Counted from the first letter of the stretch, positions 34,962 through 48,173 are shown. The stretch: DNA of 64,000 bases from Hypoxylon rubiginosum (GCA_902806565.1 CADCXA010000025.1:1984001-2048000); one strand, 5' to 3'. The notes: a model not told the origin generated them from the sequence alone. Numbers and translations are program-made.

Positions 34962-36836
34962 GGTGTCGGATCAACGTGGGACGATTGTTCTATGATGAAA
35001 ATGAGAATACTGTTGTAAAACTCCGATCGCAAATCGACAGTGTAGGCGTTCCAGGCAGACTACGGGCGTCTGCAAAGGTGTGTGTGGTTCTGTTGGACGA
35101 TTTGATGGAGAGAGGTGAAGAAGTTGTAGTGGGTGGATTGGTGATGATGATGGTAGATGGATGGATGGATGTTGGTTGGATGTGGAGCGGCAGAGGCCTG
35201 GAGGGGCAATATTTAAATACGTAGTAGCCCTTTTGATACCTAAAGCTTTTGTTTTTTGGGGGGAAGGCCGCAGAACATTGAATGCAACAATGCAACAAAG
35301 TGCCACCAAAGTATCAAAGGTACCTATCAAAGGTACCTGTACATAATGAAATCACACAATGCTTACCTGGATGATCAAATGTCGATTGTTGTAGTTGTAA
35401 TTGTTGTTGGTCGAATCCGAAAGAAAGATGCAGAGTAGAAAGATATGATAGGTGTGTAGTAAACAGCCTACTTATTCTTTTCTTGATCTGAAGATGTCAA
35501 GAGGATGGTCTGTAAGTTCTCGACTTGCGGTGGGATGCGTCCAGTGTTATATAGAAAAATATTGAAGGCACGGGCTGCGTTCTACCTTAGGTAGGTACCT
35601 ACAGGATAATAGGCTCCCAAACGTAGCTGCCTGCGGCGAATTTTTGCACAAACGTGTGAGAAAGTTTGTTACCTAAAGCCTTATCTTATGGGACCAAGGG
35701 GACCTGAATCATACATTCAACAATGCACGTACCAGGCTCGTGCTAGATGTCTCTATGGTACCTAAGGTATATTCCATATTGTTCCTGCATTTTATCTGAT
35801 CGATAGGCCTGGTCTACTTACATAAGGCAGTTCTATACTTGCAACCATCTCGCCTTGCTCCACACCAAGTGCGCCATGTGACGGGTAACAAATCCTAGAC
35901 CCAGACAATAAAGGCAAATACCATCCGGCTTATTGTATTCACACAATGGACCCAATGTATGACTAATGAATGGCCTGAACTTTCTTACGAGCTAGGAAAC
36001 CCTAGGGCACAGTGTCACAAACCGTCTGTTACCGGTTGCACACGTGACTTACTACCTAGTAAGGACGGGACTCACAGGACTCATTGATCTTGTCATGTCT
36101 TTATGCTGTAAGTGAATCAGGTCTTCTGTAAAATAAGGAGTTTTACATAGGAGAAAGTCATGTTTTGCTACCTGTGTCATTACATGTATTTGCATGGGCT
36201 AGCATGAAGATACCTATAAGTTCTCGACTCTGAGAGATGATCTGTGAGACTATAGTAGAGTATAAAGAGCAGTAAATTGCTTTTCACTTGTTATATTATG
36301 ATTTATTTTTCTCCTTTTCCCCCAGTGAAATGGGTGATCCTAAGGATACATCTATCTATATCTGAGGAGGATCTTGCATTGGTTTTTTTGTACTCCCATC
36401 ATATGCACACTCCCCCAACCCGTCCCGTCCATTAGAGCCGCCTTTCCCTTCACCCCCTTTTTTTTTTGTTGCTAACATCAATTTCGTTTGCAGCAATTAT
36501 GAATTAGAAAATAAAAGTCGCACGATCCGCGACAGGGGCCGGAATATTTGCCGTGTATGTGTATGTTGTAGGTAAGAATGTATGCATGACATGCTGTAGT
36601 AGCTGCGCGTGGTTTGTGTAGCAAGCAAGCAGTAGTCGTGCTGTTGCTACTTAAAGAGTGAAGAAGAAAGACTTCTTGGAAAAAACGAGGGAAAGAAAGG
36701 GTATCAAGCTCCGCCAGCCTCCAAACCTGACCCGACATGGAAAGAAAAAGAAATCCCGTATATCCGTTACCGCATCTACATATGCACACGTATGCTCATA
36801 GGCTCCCTGAAACCCTTTTTATACCCTCTATTATTA
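34962..36836. other. Intergenic, promoter of SKP1 and 3' flank of the DUF4203 gene
   Basis: 1.9 kb without a supported gene. It carries AAGGTACCTATCAAAGGTACC near 35318 (tandem GGTACCT words), TAGGTAGGTACCTAC near 35590, and a poly-T run near 36460. Confidence 0.5.
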
Positions 36837-39800
36837 TTAATCCTTGACGTTCCTTTGCATCTTCCGCATGGCTTCGCGGTGGGCGTCCATGAAGTCGCCA
36901 CGCCGCATCAGCTCCTCGAATGCGCGGTCGTTGCGTTCCTTCTCCAGCCGCTGGAACTCCTTCCTCTGCACCTCTTCTTCCCGCTGTGATAAGAGCATGC
37001 TTCTTTGCTGATCGATTTGGAATTGAATATCGTTGCTTCCAGTCCGCGGTCCCATGCCTCCGAGCAGCGTGGTCGAGCCGGATGCGAGAGGCGTCTCCCG
37101 GCCGTTGTTACCGGCGGGAGAGACGGGCGTACCGGCTCGGAGCTCTGCGGCGACAGACTGCCTGAAGTTGGCAAGTTGGGCTTCGCGGTGTGTGTGGGAT
37201 TGGACCGTGGATCGTCGCTGCGGCTGGTGGGAGTTGAAATGCGAGTTGTCGGATATGACTGGTGGAATTCCTCCTATATTAGAGATGGGAGTAGAGGCGA
37301 CTCGCATAGAACTGTTCGGTCTTGTGTTGACTGCGGCCGATTTGGTAGAAAGCATGCTGTTTTGACGCATGAGCTCTTTTCGCTGACTGAGTGGAAGATC
37401 GTCGGCATCCGGACTGGCAAAAGGCGAAGGCGGCGAGAAGTTGTTGTAGGAAAGTTCCATCTGGCTGGCTGATCTAGGAGGGAACTGAGTAGCCTCGGGA
37501 ATCGCCGGAGATAGTAAGAGAGTCGACTGGGATTTGGAGCGTAGGAACATGTCTCGCTTGCCAATGAGTGTCTGCGGGCTAGTATATGAGACGACACCTG
37601 GAATGGAAGTACGATACGAGTCTTGCGGTTCAAGTTCTACGGGAGAAGCGGAAACCATATTCGGCGCAGAGCCGTCTTCTTGTACGGCGTTAGCTTTGAT
37701 GCTAAGCTGTTCATCACCGTTTTCTTCCAAGATAGGTTGAATCATAACATCGCCCGACTGTCGGCGGCCCTTCATTCGCACGCTGTGATTTGTATGAAGA
37801 GTATGCGGCGGCGAGGTGCTCGCTAGGCTTGACCGGTTACTAGCCTCAGGTAGTTGACCTGTCGGGGGCATGGATGACGGCGTGGTCTGAGCGATGTTTG
37901 ACGTTCCTGCCGCCGACGTTCTTGATGGAGAGCGGTGAACATGTGCGTTCGACATCGAAGAAGGTGATCTCACGATGGAAGTTGCTGGAATGCCACTCTC
38001 AGGGGTCTGCTGGAGTTCTTCTACGTGAAGAGGTGCAGGGGCCTCCTGCTGCTTGGTCGTTTCCTCGCGCTCGGAATATTCATTTATCTGCAACGTCTCA
38101 AGCACGGGCTTCTCTGCTAGGCTTAGATGTTTTGCCCACTCGTTCGTACGATAGGACAGCGCCACACGAGACAGACTAGATGGGAGAGCATCCTTTGTCA
38201 GACTCACTGATGATACAGCTGACGGAGACATAGATTTGCCAGCCTTGGACGTATCAGAGGGTGTCTTCGTTCCTGGCACGTTGTTAGGATTGCCGCTCTC
38301 ATTCGTTTCTTCTGTAATTGCCGTGGCATGTCCTGCGCTACTTCGTTTCGATCTGCCCCCAGCGGGCTCTTCCAAAAACGATGGGCTCAAAATATCCGTC
38401 GCAATAGTATCTGCCGTCGAGTAGGGTCGACCACTGAGCTGTCCCTTAGCCTCGCTTTGTTTCGATTCTGCGAGAGGCATCTTGTCTTTGGGCAGCCTGT
38501 CCGCGAGCTCTGCTTTAATTTCCATCGTCCATCTTGTTGTTCCGTCTTCAACTGATTCTATTTTCTCATCCTCATTCGTGCTCATACCGTCAACGGTAGC
38601 AGCGATAGAGCCGGTGTCTTGGCGGCGTCTTTGATCGTGCATAACCAGGTCCTCACCACTCTCTGCCCATTTCGGTGATGGTTGGGGTGGCTCGAATTCT
38701 CCGGTTTGTCGCTTGGATCGTTGAGATAGGCTTCGCAGCAAGTTACCCGAGCCCACCGATAGCCTATGCGATAAAGAGGCCCTTGAGGCTCTCTTACTTA
38801 ATGTGACAGACCTTTCGTCCTCATCCGCGAATGTTGCGAACGAAGAGCGATCTTCATCATCTATAGCTTCTCCATGGGTTCCGGGGATGACAAATGGTAA
38901 AGGTACGATCTCGGGACCTGTCGCATTCGAGAACCTTTGCGAGTTATGAGCTGACATCACGGAGGCGTGCCGCGTATTATCACCACCTCCAGCCATCCAA
39001 GACTTCTCATCAGGTTCAGGGATATGTGATGAATCAACATCATGGCCGGGGTGGTCGTCTTGCGAAACTCTTATAGTCACTCGACCATCTTCCTCTTGCT
39101 TGGCAATACCGAGATCATTCACCTGCTTCGCTGCTTCAGGGGATGCAGAGCTATTTGATGTGGGGAGGTCGGCCATCTCGATAGCGTTCTCATTGTCGGT
39201 CTCGCTTGGTGAAACTGGTTGGACCGTGGTCTGGCTAAGTCGGCCCTTCTTTTCATTTTCCATCTCTCCGACACCTGAATCTCGAGAGGTAGCAGTAGGG
39301 CTCATCGGGGGTGGCGCATCTCCGTAAGACATCTCCCATTGTCTCCTTTCTCGCTCGTTATCCTCCTCAACCCGTCGTCCGACGTTTGCCTCCTCTTCGT
39401 CGCGCATCCTTTCGAACTCCGCTCGCTCTTCGGCTCGCTTCTCACGGTGTTGCTGAATCACGCGCCACAGTCTGAGCTGGGATATTATGCCCAGAATTGC
39501 CAGCACAACAATTACTGCGATCTCTACCCTGATGCCTTTAGTTAACGGGTACGTATCCGCTGCCAGAGGAAAAAGATTGTCGTTCAGGTTCCAGATATAG
39601 ACCCAGAATTCTTTCAGACCAGCCCTGCTAAAGCAGTCGATCCCCAACACTGTAACAGTTGCGCCGGCGAAAGACATTAGTACTATTAAAGAGTATGCCC
39701 TGGTATAGCGGCTAAAGTATAAAGCAAACCCTACAACCGTGAAGGCGGTGATGAAAATCACCTTACCGACAGTCGAAGGGAGTAGGCCGCCGTCGTGCAG

Positions 39801-40521
39801 GGTGAGCAGCCACATTGCAAAGCAGAAGCCGCCAAGGAGACATCCAAGACCTTCTGTGAGCTCTTTGAAGACTGTTGCGGCACCACCGAGAATCAAACCA
39901 GAGCAAACGACTCCCACAACGTACGCCCCTTGAATAGCATCTGACACGGGAAGACTCATAACGTAAACGATCAAGACCGTAACACAGAGGCTGGTAAGAT
40001 ATGCTGACGAAAAGAACGTATGCAACCACGTATTTTTTATCCCGATTAACGTGTATACCACGCCAGTAATGAGGAGGATCGCACCGGAGACCCCCCATCC
40101 TGGTGTGAGTCGGGGCTCTAAGGGCAATTCGCCCTCTGCAATAATTGCTACAATGTGGAGTTAGAACCGGAGCAGGTAGCATCGAATATGGACAAGACTA
40201 CTTACGGTCTTCAGAGTAACTGTCGTTACTCGGGTTGTTCCCGTTAATAGCAGAGGGGATGACAGTTGCCGCTAACGTGCTGCTGCTTGAGCTAGTTGTG
40301 ACTTCGATGGACGTGGACCCCGATGGACTTATGGTCGTATCCGTGTTGTCCGGTTGAGTCGTCGACGTTCCTCTATCCTCATCTCGTGTTGTTGTTGGAG
40401 TTTCCGTGGTCGTCGGTGAGGCATCTTGTCTTCGATACCTACCCAAGTGGCCGGCTGTCACCAAATTGAAACAGACGGCCACGTAGAGTAGGGTGCAAAC
40501 GCTCGACCACCTCGGAAGCAT
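36837..40521 (-). CDS. DUF4203 (TM7S3/TM198-like) membrane protein with a long disordered cytoplasmic tail
   Basis: Exons: 40521-40206 and 40147-36837, giving 1208 residues. Residues 1-23 form a signal peptide, then comes a Thr/Ser-rich, probably O-mannosylated extracellular stretch (to about 105). Residues about 120-345 hold six to seven hydrophobic helices with motifs of the TM7S3/TM198 N-terminal domain (GWGVSGAILLITGVVYTLIG, GLGCLLGGFCFAMWLL). A basic helix (QQHREKRAEERAEFERMRDEEE) follows, then about 750 disordered Ser/Pro-rich residues. A conserved-looking coiled coil closes the protein (QREEEVQRKEFQRLEKERNDR ends near AMRKMQRNVKD). An alternative acceptor 12 bp downstream (TTGCAG) would remove four residues. 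The function of the family is unknown; architecture suggests a sensor or scaffold at the plasma or vacuolar membrane. Confidence 0.82.
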
Positions 40522-43500
40522 GATGGCGGGTTTGCGATGTGCTCAGGAGTTGAAAACTCTGTATTATCTGTATTATCCACACGGCGCTCTGAAAAGCTCT
40601 TCTCTTATACAGTCTCTTCACCTTTCAAGAGGCATGACTAGAGGGGAAAGCGATAGTTTGAGACAACGGCGCCCACAAGACTAAGGGTCTAGATGAGCTG
40701 TGTCTAGGCCTGGGTTCTGATGGTCGACAAATACTCAACAAGAGGAATTAAAAAGACTAGGAGCTCTCAAAAACTCGCAAGCAACATCCAAAGTAATGAG
40801 CGTATGAGGCCGCGAACGACGATGGTCGACAGGCTGAACTGATTTCTGGAATGAAGATCGAGCTCGGAGGCGGTTGATAAAAACCAGGGTCAAGCCGAAT
40901 GCGGTCCTGGGTCCTAGGTAAGAGGGGCACGGTTACCAGGTAGATCAAACCTGACAAGCAGTCAAGGAGCTGAGATCAAACCAAAGTCATTCAATCGTAG
41001 CCCTCTGAGCCTCTTTCTCGTTCATGCAACGGTATCCAGCATGAACCATAAGAGAGGATAGACTATTGGGAGCCCAACAATCCCGACGGTAAGGAACTAG
41101 AAAGGGAAAAAGAAAAAAGAGAAGAAATTTTCGCTCAGTTCACTTGTCACTATTGCTACTTTGGATCTGCCTATCCACCGAGCTATCTACCTTGGTTGCA
41201 TCTCGACCAGCCAGCCCAGCTGAGGTCATGTCTCTGAAATTACTTTTCGCGCCCAGCAGGCCACCTCTTGGCAGCACTGGTAATCGGGGCGTCCCAGGGC
41301 TGTCGTGGGAAAGGGCTAGTACCTCTGGGAGGAGTCTGGCAGTCTGAGAACGCATGCTGTGTGATTGATGCGCGTATGACGATGACATGACAGTCCGGCC
41401 GTCCAATAGTGTTCACGGAAACTTGGCCGTGGGAGATTAGCACAGACGAATGTACATGAGTGGACATGAGTAGACATGAGGGGACGCGAGGCCAGACGGT
41501 ACTGTGTAGGTACGGTATCGTATGTACATGCCATAAGTAGGCAGATCGCGAATTGATGGCTCCTGGGGCTCGGGTTCCGGAAGAAAATGACCTGAGCTCA
41601 CAATTTCCAACCAACCTTAGCCTCGAGCATGAGCAAGGCCAGACCCAGTCATCCAGGAACAGGACGGGAGCTTGATCCCAATCCGGCAAGCAACGGTTTG
41701 GGCAGGACACCGATTGGCCAGTGGGAAATGCGATTGGCAGCCCAGCCCTGTTAGCCCTGTCGAGCCCCTGACTAACTGGGCTAACCAGAAAGCTCAAGCC
41801 TAGCGAGCTTACTTGACCTTAGTCTCCTTTTTCTAACCAACTTGATCGATTCGTTTCTCTCTTTTAAGACTTTTCAAGTCCTGCAAATTTCAAATAAGGC
41901 CCTTATTTGGTGTGAGGCTAAAAGTACGTAGTTGACTTCGCCTCACGATGAAGCAATGATAGACAGCCATGTCTGAATTACGTAGTATGACTGGATATAT
42001 ATCGTAGAGGGGAGGAAGCAAAGAGAATATTTCTTCTCGAGACCCTAGTTGTCTTACCAAAATCTCACAGGCAAGGCACAACACGAAGGCACAACACGTG
42101 CGTTTCAATAGTCTGGCTCAGATTTGTCAGGTCTCTCAGCCACCGCTTTGGTCAATGTGAGGTATCAGATCTCTTTTTCTTCCCTGATAGGACAGAACGG
42201 GCGGGGAAAGAAGCAACTTGTTCCTGGATTTCTGGGACCAGAAACTAGAACTGCTAGAGTACGTCGTCGTTCAGGCCGTTCTTGAGAGAAGCTCAACCGT
42301 CGAACGATCCACCCATTTCCACGCCGGGCCACCTTGCTCGCGATCGCTCATCTGGCATTGGCTGCTGATCCCGCAATCTAGACAAACACCGCATACGACG
42401 CTGCAGCAAGGATAAGAAGAAGTACGGTGCAATACTACTCATGTATGTACAGTTCAAGCCACCGCATCCAACAGAACAGCACAGCAAGAACGTATGTCAC
42501 ACACAATTGTACACGACAGCACGCGTGTTTCGGGCTTCGTTGAACGGTCGCCCAATTGACGATCACCACAGCTCACCGACTATTGCATTTTTTCATGCAG
42601 CCGTGCCGTATAAACTGGCGGTATTCGCTCGCTGTGAGAGAGAAATGCTGGTGGTTGGCAATTCCTGTCGGTCAGTTCGTGATTCTCTAACTTTTTTTTT
42701 TATTTTTATTTTTATTTTTTAAACGCGTGGGAGACGAGACAAAATATCGAAGTGACGCGAAATAAAATAAAAACCTCCCTATGTCAGAAGAGTAGTTAAA
42801 TTACGAGCAAGGGGTCCATGTCCTTACCTACCACCCTGTCACCACCTTTCGACGATGAGCTTGCCATTACATAGTAGTTAAAAGCCCGGTCTTGCAGTAG
42901 CGAGACGCCTCGCCCGCCTTGGCGATTCGTCCCGCGGTCGTAGAGGAGGGTAGCAGCGGCGGGATCTCACGCCCACGCCCAACACGAGATTAATTGCTTT
43001 GCCAATTCCAGGTATGTAATACGTAAGGTTGTTTTTTTTTTGTCGGCGTTGTCCAGTTTGCTTTTTCCCCCTCATCCAATAGTCATGGTAATAACAGCTT
43101 TTGGTACAACGCCGGAAACCCGCATCGAGAATCTCAACGTCCGTCGAGCATGGGATGGAAAAATGGAATTCGTACGCAAAGTCGCACGTGCGAGAAAGGG
43201 AGACCAGTAAGACATTTCACCATTCACTTACCCGTCTTCGTCGAACGATTCGGAGTCTTACTGTCCCCCCTTTCTGGAAGGTATCATGAGTGATACGAAA
43301 ACACTGCTTGCCGATGCAAGGTCAGATATATTGATGTACTATGTAGGTACCTTGCAGAATATGAACAAGACTTGTCAGCAAGAGAATGCGAGATTCGATA
43401 AACCCTACTATGTACATCGTGGACGAGCTTTCCGGTCTGCCGAACCCATGGGCGTTGCCCAAGGGGGTAGTATCCAAGCAAGCCAGTTCCTGGCGGAACC

Positions 43501-43988
43501 AGCCCGTACACACCTATCGAACCACTTAACCTGGTAACGGCGTAAGCCCTAATGGCTGCTGCATGCGGGAGTGCTTACACGGCAAGCCATGGCCACTTCA
43601 TCGGGATTGGGGATTGGGGAAGATTGCGATAATCAGGACGTTCCAGTTCCCCTCAGATCCGCCCCGCATCGTGACAGTTCCCAATATTGAAATAATTGAT
43701 GTATTTTCTTCTAAGGCTGATAGTATGTCATGATCATCGTAATGTAACATTGCGATTATGTCAAGGCACGTTTGGATCAAGAGGAGTGACATATCGATGT
43801 GTCGATATCCTATGACTCGAAGCCTCAAAATATGGGAGAATCTCATTTGATAACTCTAGTAGTAGAACATAGGTATTCTTCAAGCTGCCGTGCTAAACCA
43901 AGCCGTCACCAGAACTCCATTTTAATGCCCTTCCGCCTGGTATCCTCCGTCCTTGTCCTTACTCCGTCATCTCACAATACATAATGAA
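40522..43988. other. 3.5-kb gene-poor region
   Basis: Lies upstream of the DUF4203 gene and after the end of the next minus-strand gene. No ORF has family features; the largest (41240-41797, minus) looks random. A 10-bp imperfect repeat (TGGACATGAG, TAGACATGAG) occurs near 41460-41480, and an AT-only run (T9ATTTTTATTTTTATT type) at 42690-42720. Confidence 0.55.
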
Positions 43989-45500
43989 CTACCTCTTGGA
44001 CACGCGCGTAGGCACGCGATTAGAGCCATTTCTGCCTTGAGCAGGCACTTTGCCGTTCCTCGCAGCCCTTGGGCTTTTCTCAGGGGAGGATCTGCTCTTA
44101 CGACTGAGCAATGCCGAAGCCGTTCGAAACGGAAAGGTGAGTACGGCGATAACTGCTTGAATTGGGAGCAGGATCACTGTGATGATCTTCTCGATGAACC
44201 AAGTGCCCAGACCCCATTGCGACTTGCTGTTCTTCGCCGCGACGGCAGCAAGGGCGATAGCGTCGTTAAGCCTGTAATCCACGTATTCAATCCGGTTATC
44301 GGTTTGGCACGCTAGTAGAGTAAGCTTCTTCTCGTACCGGCGCATGGCACGATTCAAAGCGTCTAGCTCCGGCTGTATGCTGCTGTGAATTTCCTTGGCC
44401 ACAGCATTTTCCACCAACTTCGACTGTGGCACGTCAGGGCGTGTGCTAATATTTGACGTGCTGTTAGCAGGAGCGCCGCGTGCTGCTAGATCGTCTAGTC
44501 TATTTGAAAGTAGTTCGAACTGCTCCATAGTGACAACATGATTTTCATACGGATTGTTCGCAACCATACGTTGGATCCGTAGCGTTCGGTTTTGTAGCAT
44601 CCTAATCAAGTGCGAGACGGGACGGATTTCCGCAGCACAGATGAAAATGGTAAGGTTATAGTCCGAGACCAACCCTTCGGACGGCCTCGATAACTGCCCC
44701 CGTATTGTGTGCAGAAGATAGGCGCCAAGCATGGGAAAAGCGAAGCACCAGGCTAAAGCAGCTAGCTCATGGAAGTACAATTCGTGAAGTGCTGCAGCTC
44801 GCCTTTCCTTCCATTGTTTGCCCCGTCGATCCGGTGGTTCCTCGACAACTTCGTCGGGTTCCTTTTGTCGTTCCGTCTCCTCGGGAACTTTGTCTAGAAC
44901 TGCGGCTGTGTCCGTCGCGGCGGGTGGCTCGGAATCGCTGTCGGACTCGAAGACGGATTCGGTCATGATCTCATCTCGTACGATGCGCATTTGCTGCGCA
45001 GACTGGTACCAATCCCATGGCTGCGTGACCGACCAGTGAAGAAAGACGGCCGCCAGACTAAGCAGTATTAAGTCGGTAAAGAAAGCACTTCCATTCTCGA
45101 AGAAGATGCCGGCTACGGCAGGTAGCAGGGCTAGCGCAAGCGGTAGGTAGACGTAAGGGGATTTATCTGTCGTCTTGGGGCCCGATTTGCTCGGGTTGAA
45201 CAGCTCGTCGGCGCTCGTTTCCAAATCCTTCCTCGCGTCGTTCAGGCTAAAGTCGGAATACGTGGAGCTACGTCTTCGAATGTCGGCAAAGCTATTCTCG
45301 CCCGTTGGGGACCCTGCGTTCAGGGTGGAGCGGCGGCGTATAGATGCGGTCTGTCCGACCGTTGCAGCTCGACGCAAGCCGAAGCCCGGAGGTGCGTTGC
45401 CGGCGAGGGGCGATACGCGGCCGGTCGCGTTGGCTGCCGACGTCGAGGCGGACGCGAAGCTCTCATCAGCCATGACGGATGCAAAGGAATGTGAAGGCAC
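43989..45500 (-). CDS. Uncharacterised multi-pass membrane protein with coiled coil
   Basis: Single-exon gene of 503 residues; a second Met (MADESF, 45473) may be the true start. I do not recognise a named family. Residues 1-115 are disordered and Ser/Arg-rich. Hydrophobic segments lie at about 119-158 (PLALALLPAVAGIFFENG and LILLSLAAVFLHW), 244-270 (LAALAWCFAFPMLGAYLL), 284-300, and a long C-terminal one near 440-470 (KIITVILLPIQAVIAVLTF). An acidic loop (about 178-225, TETERQKEPDEVVEEPP type) and a helical segment around residues 320-420 with heptad character (LDALNRAMRRYEKKL) separate them. The end is Arg/Lys-rich. The pattern fits an ER or nuclear-envelope protein. It diverges from ERF4. 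Confidence 0.78.
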   Translation of the reverse strand: MPSHSFASVMADESFASASTSAANATGRVSPLAGNAPPGFGLRRAATVGQTASIRRRSTLNAGSPTGENSFADIRRRSSTYSDFSLNDARKDLETSADELFNPSKSGPKTTDKSPYVYLPLALALLPAVAGIFFENGSAFFTDLILLSLAAVFLHWSVTQPWDWYQSAQQMRIVRDEIMTESVFESDSDSEPPAATDTAAVLDKVPEETERQKEPDEVVEEPPDRRGKQWKERRAAALHELYFHELAALAWCFAFPMLGAYLLHTIRGQLSRPSEGLVSDYNLTIFICAAEIRPVSHLIRMLQNRTLRIQRMVANNPYENHVVTMEQFELLSNRLDDLAARGAPANSTSNISTRPDVPQSKLVENAVAKEIHSSIQPELDALNRAMRRYEKKLTLLACQTDNRIEYVDYRLNDAIALAAVAAKNSKSQWGLGTWFIEKIITVILLPIQAVIAVLTFPFRTASALLSRKSRSSPEKSPRAARNGKVPAQGRNGSNRVPTRVSKR

Positions 45501-45755
45501 CTAGGAGCTACATGGGAATCATAAATTCCCGTAGCAGGCCTTTGCACAGCCGTTTCAAACTACCTGGGTAGGTCTGAACGGTTGAAGTAATCTTCTCCAG
45601 CCCGTAGGGCTATGCGACAAGTACTTCGATGATGCCCAGATATGAAGAATCGCGATGGAGATGGAGCGTAGCATATCCCATATAGGTATGGCATTCGACA
45701 GTAGGGATATTCTGAACTGGGAGATGCCCAGCGCAGCCAGATGAGGTCACCTGTT

Positions 45756-45791
45756 CGTGTTTCGTGGTTCGTGGTTCGTGGTTCGTGGTTC
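45756..45791. repeat. (GTGGTTC)n tandem repeat
   Basis: About five copies of a 7-bp unit, the first imperfect (GTGTTTC), in the promoter region of the multi-pass membrane protein gene. Confidence 0.85.
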
Positions 45792-45798
45792 TAGGGGC

Positions 45799-45842
45799 GA
45801 CCAGTAGCGGGACACAGCTGGACCAGTAGCGGGACACAGCTG
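45799..45842. repeat. Perfect tandem duplication of 22 bp
   Basis: The unit begins GACCAGTAGCGGGACACAG and ends CTG; two identical copies abut (45799-45820 and 45821-45842), suggesting a recent slippage or repair event. Confidence 0.9.
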
Positions 45843-45970
45843 GCATCGCTGGCATGCTGCGGGCTACAGGCTGAGATCCCACTAGAGCTTTCCCAGCTGT
45901 TTAGCTCTCCACTCGCCTGCATCATGGCCATTACGTCACCAGTTGTGTTGGATCTGTATCGTATAATGCA

Positions 45971-45997
45971 ATATCTTGAATATCTTGAATATCTTGA
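45971..45997. repeat. (ATATCTTGA)3 tandem repeat
   Basis: Three perfect 9-bp copies. Confidence 0.9.
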
Positions 45998-48173
45998 CAG
46001 GTAAGACAGGAACATACATAGTAGCATTTCCATACCTCATGTAGGTAGTCTACCTGGGTGTCTTACCTCTGTAGCCAACGGATAGGTCTAGGCTTGAATG
46101 GTCGTAAGTGATGGAAATCTGGCATCATACCGAACGATTCATGCGATAGCATCATTAACACCCAACACCAACGTCTCCTACACACATGGCGAGAATAAAT
46201 CGGGGTTATGCCAAACTTGAAACATCAAGGTAGCTGGAAACAAAAGATACCTATGCTGATGAACTTACTCGAGTTTGAGAAGTCATGCTTTCAATCCTAT
46301 GAAACCTATTCGATTCTTCGATTCAAGTGATGAACGCAGATCAGAGCTGAGAATCGAGGGTAAAGAATGCAATATTAAGTTCCGGGTGATAGTCATGTTC
46401 TCTCCCATTTCTCGATCGCAAGTGTTTCCGCAGCCGTGATACCAAAGGAGAGATGCTGTGCCCTAGTATAATAGATCCGGCCATAGATCTGTGGGGTTCT
46501 ATTTTAAGTAGCATAGATGACAACGATGTTCGTACTTATCCCACAAGCTGAAAGGAGAAGAAGACGAAGAGAAGAAGAAAAAGAGACAAGAAATGGCATT
46601 ACTAAGATATGTAAGAAGAGTCAAAGCGGGTGTCCCCAGGGGTAAAAATCCACTCCAATTGTGTAAGGCTACGATTAACTATTCTAGAAAAATCATCCCC
46701 GGCTTCATGGACACTCATAATGTCTCGGCGCTTAGAATATGCATTATTACCCTCGTGTTAATGCCTGTATCCCATGTCGAGATGGTCTTCTACTAGGGTT
46801 AGTGGAGATTGATCGTTATGCCGTTCGAATCTCATCTGTACTCTGTTTCTCAAGCAACAGAGTCGTGAGCAATGACCACCAACGTTTTAATACACTAAAT
46901 GTAACGGCAATGCGGCAGATCCGAACGTATCCCGTAGCAGGAGACCAGTAAACCACCAGACGCGTTCTTACTGATGGCACTGCCACATACCCTAGGTAGT
47001 TTTGCGCCTTGTTGCTGTTCTTCTAACGTTAGATTTTTGCCTCTAGTTGAATATGGCTAGATGTGAATAGAGCGCGCTGATGCTGATGTAAGAGCTCGAA
47101 ACGCAGTGAGACGTCTTCGCCGCCCTTCAAGGCTGTAGATAAATAATAAATAAAAAGGTTGACCTAGCTAGTCCGTACACTCGGGTCCCTAACAGCCCAC
47201 GGGCCAAGCCAGGTTCAACGCAATGTGACACTCCGCTTGGGCGTGGGTGGGACGATAGGTGACGAGGATGCCCCTGAATAACTTCCAAGCGTGGGCCTCG
47301 AGCTGAGCTGGGCTTGATAGGCGATGACACATTCGAGAAAGAAGAAAAATGTTCCGCAAAATAAAGCAATTTAAAGCCTTGATCCTTTCTTAGTAGCTGA
47401 CTCGCTAGGATCCAGGACTACGCAAGGACGATAGGGAGATTCGGATGACGAAACAGAAGCGTTATCTCTCTTCTCACATACACATATATGACATATGTTG
47501 TGAGGCTGGCTAGGGGCTCTCCCTTCATCATAATAATCTATCTGACGTCTAGTTCGCCCACTTGCCTAACGCCATCGTTGCACGTCTCGACGCAGACTTC
47601 GATACTTCCGCTTCCGCTTCCCACCAGTAATCTAGGCTAGAGTTGTCGACGGGGCTTCAAGGCAGATTTCTTCTGCTCGAACTTCTCAAGGCAAAACGGC
47701 CAAACACGGCACAGACAGCGAATCAGTGTTTCGACGACCAAAATTAACATCAGTCAGTTAACATCAGTCAGACGATGACACTCCTTCCAAGATATTAAAA
47801 GAGCATGCGACAAAAATAAATTAGCCCCCAAAAAGCACCAACTGCCGGAGATATATAACATCAGGTCAGGGCCAGTTCAAAGAAGGGCGGAGCGGAGCAA
47901 AGAAAATGACATTTGCTATCGACAACTTTCGAAACTCATAAAAATTGTTATGTTTGCAGGTTGTTAAGAAGAGAATACAAGAGTGAGTATTTTCGCATCG
48001 GAACCCATGCAAATAATATTGCATTGTATTATACCTAACAAATAATACCACTACTACCCTCCGGCGCTCTCCGGCACTCCGCTACACCCGCCAAGAAGTC
48101 ACATTAAGCCGTTGACCAGCTGTCAAGGTGGTTAAACTATTTCCCTTCAGGCCTGGGCCAGCCCTGGGCCAGC

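Larger units (their letters stand above)
45501..48173. other. Divergent promoter region between the multi-pass membrane protein and ERF4
   Basis: 2.7 kb without a supported gene. Three different tandem repeats are packed within 45756-45997. The rest is ordinary AT-rich spacer. Confidence 0.55.

Noticed and set aside
41240..41797. 185-residue minus-strand ORF in the 40.5-44 kb gap
   Set aside because: Random-looking composition with scattered Cys and His; no splice partner or motif.
42686..42720. T-rich tract considered as a retroelement poly-A tail
   Set aside because: No upstream reverse-transcriptase-like frame and no target-site duplication seen; simple low complexity is enough.
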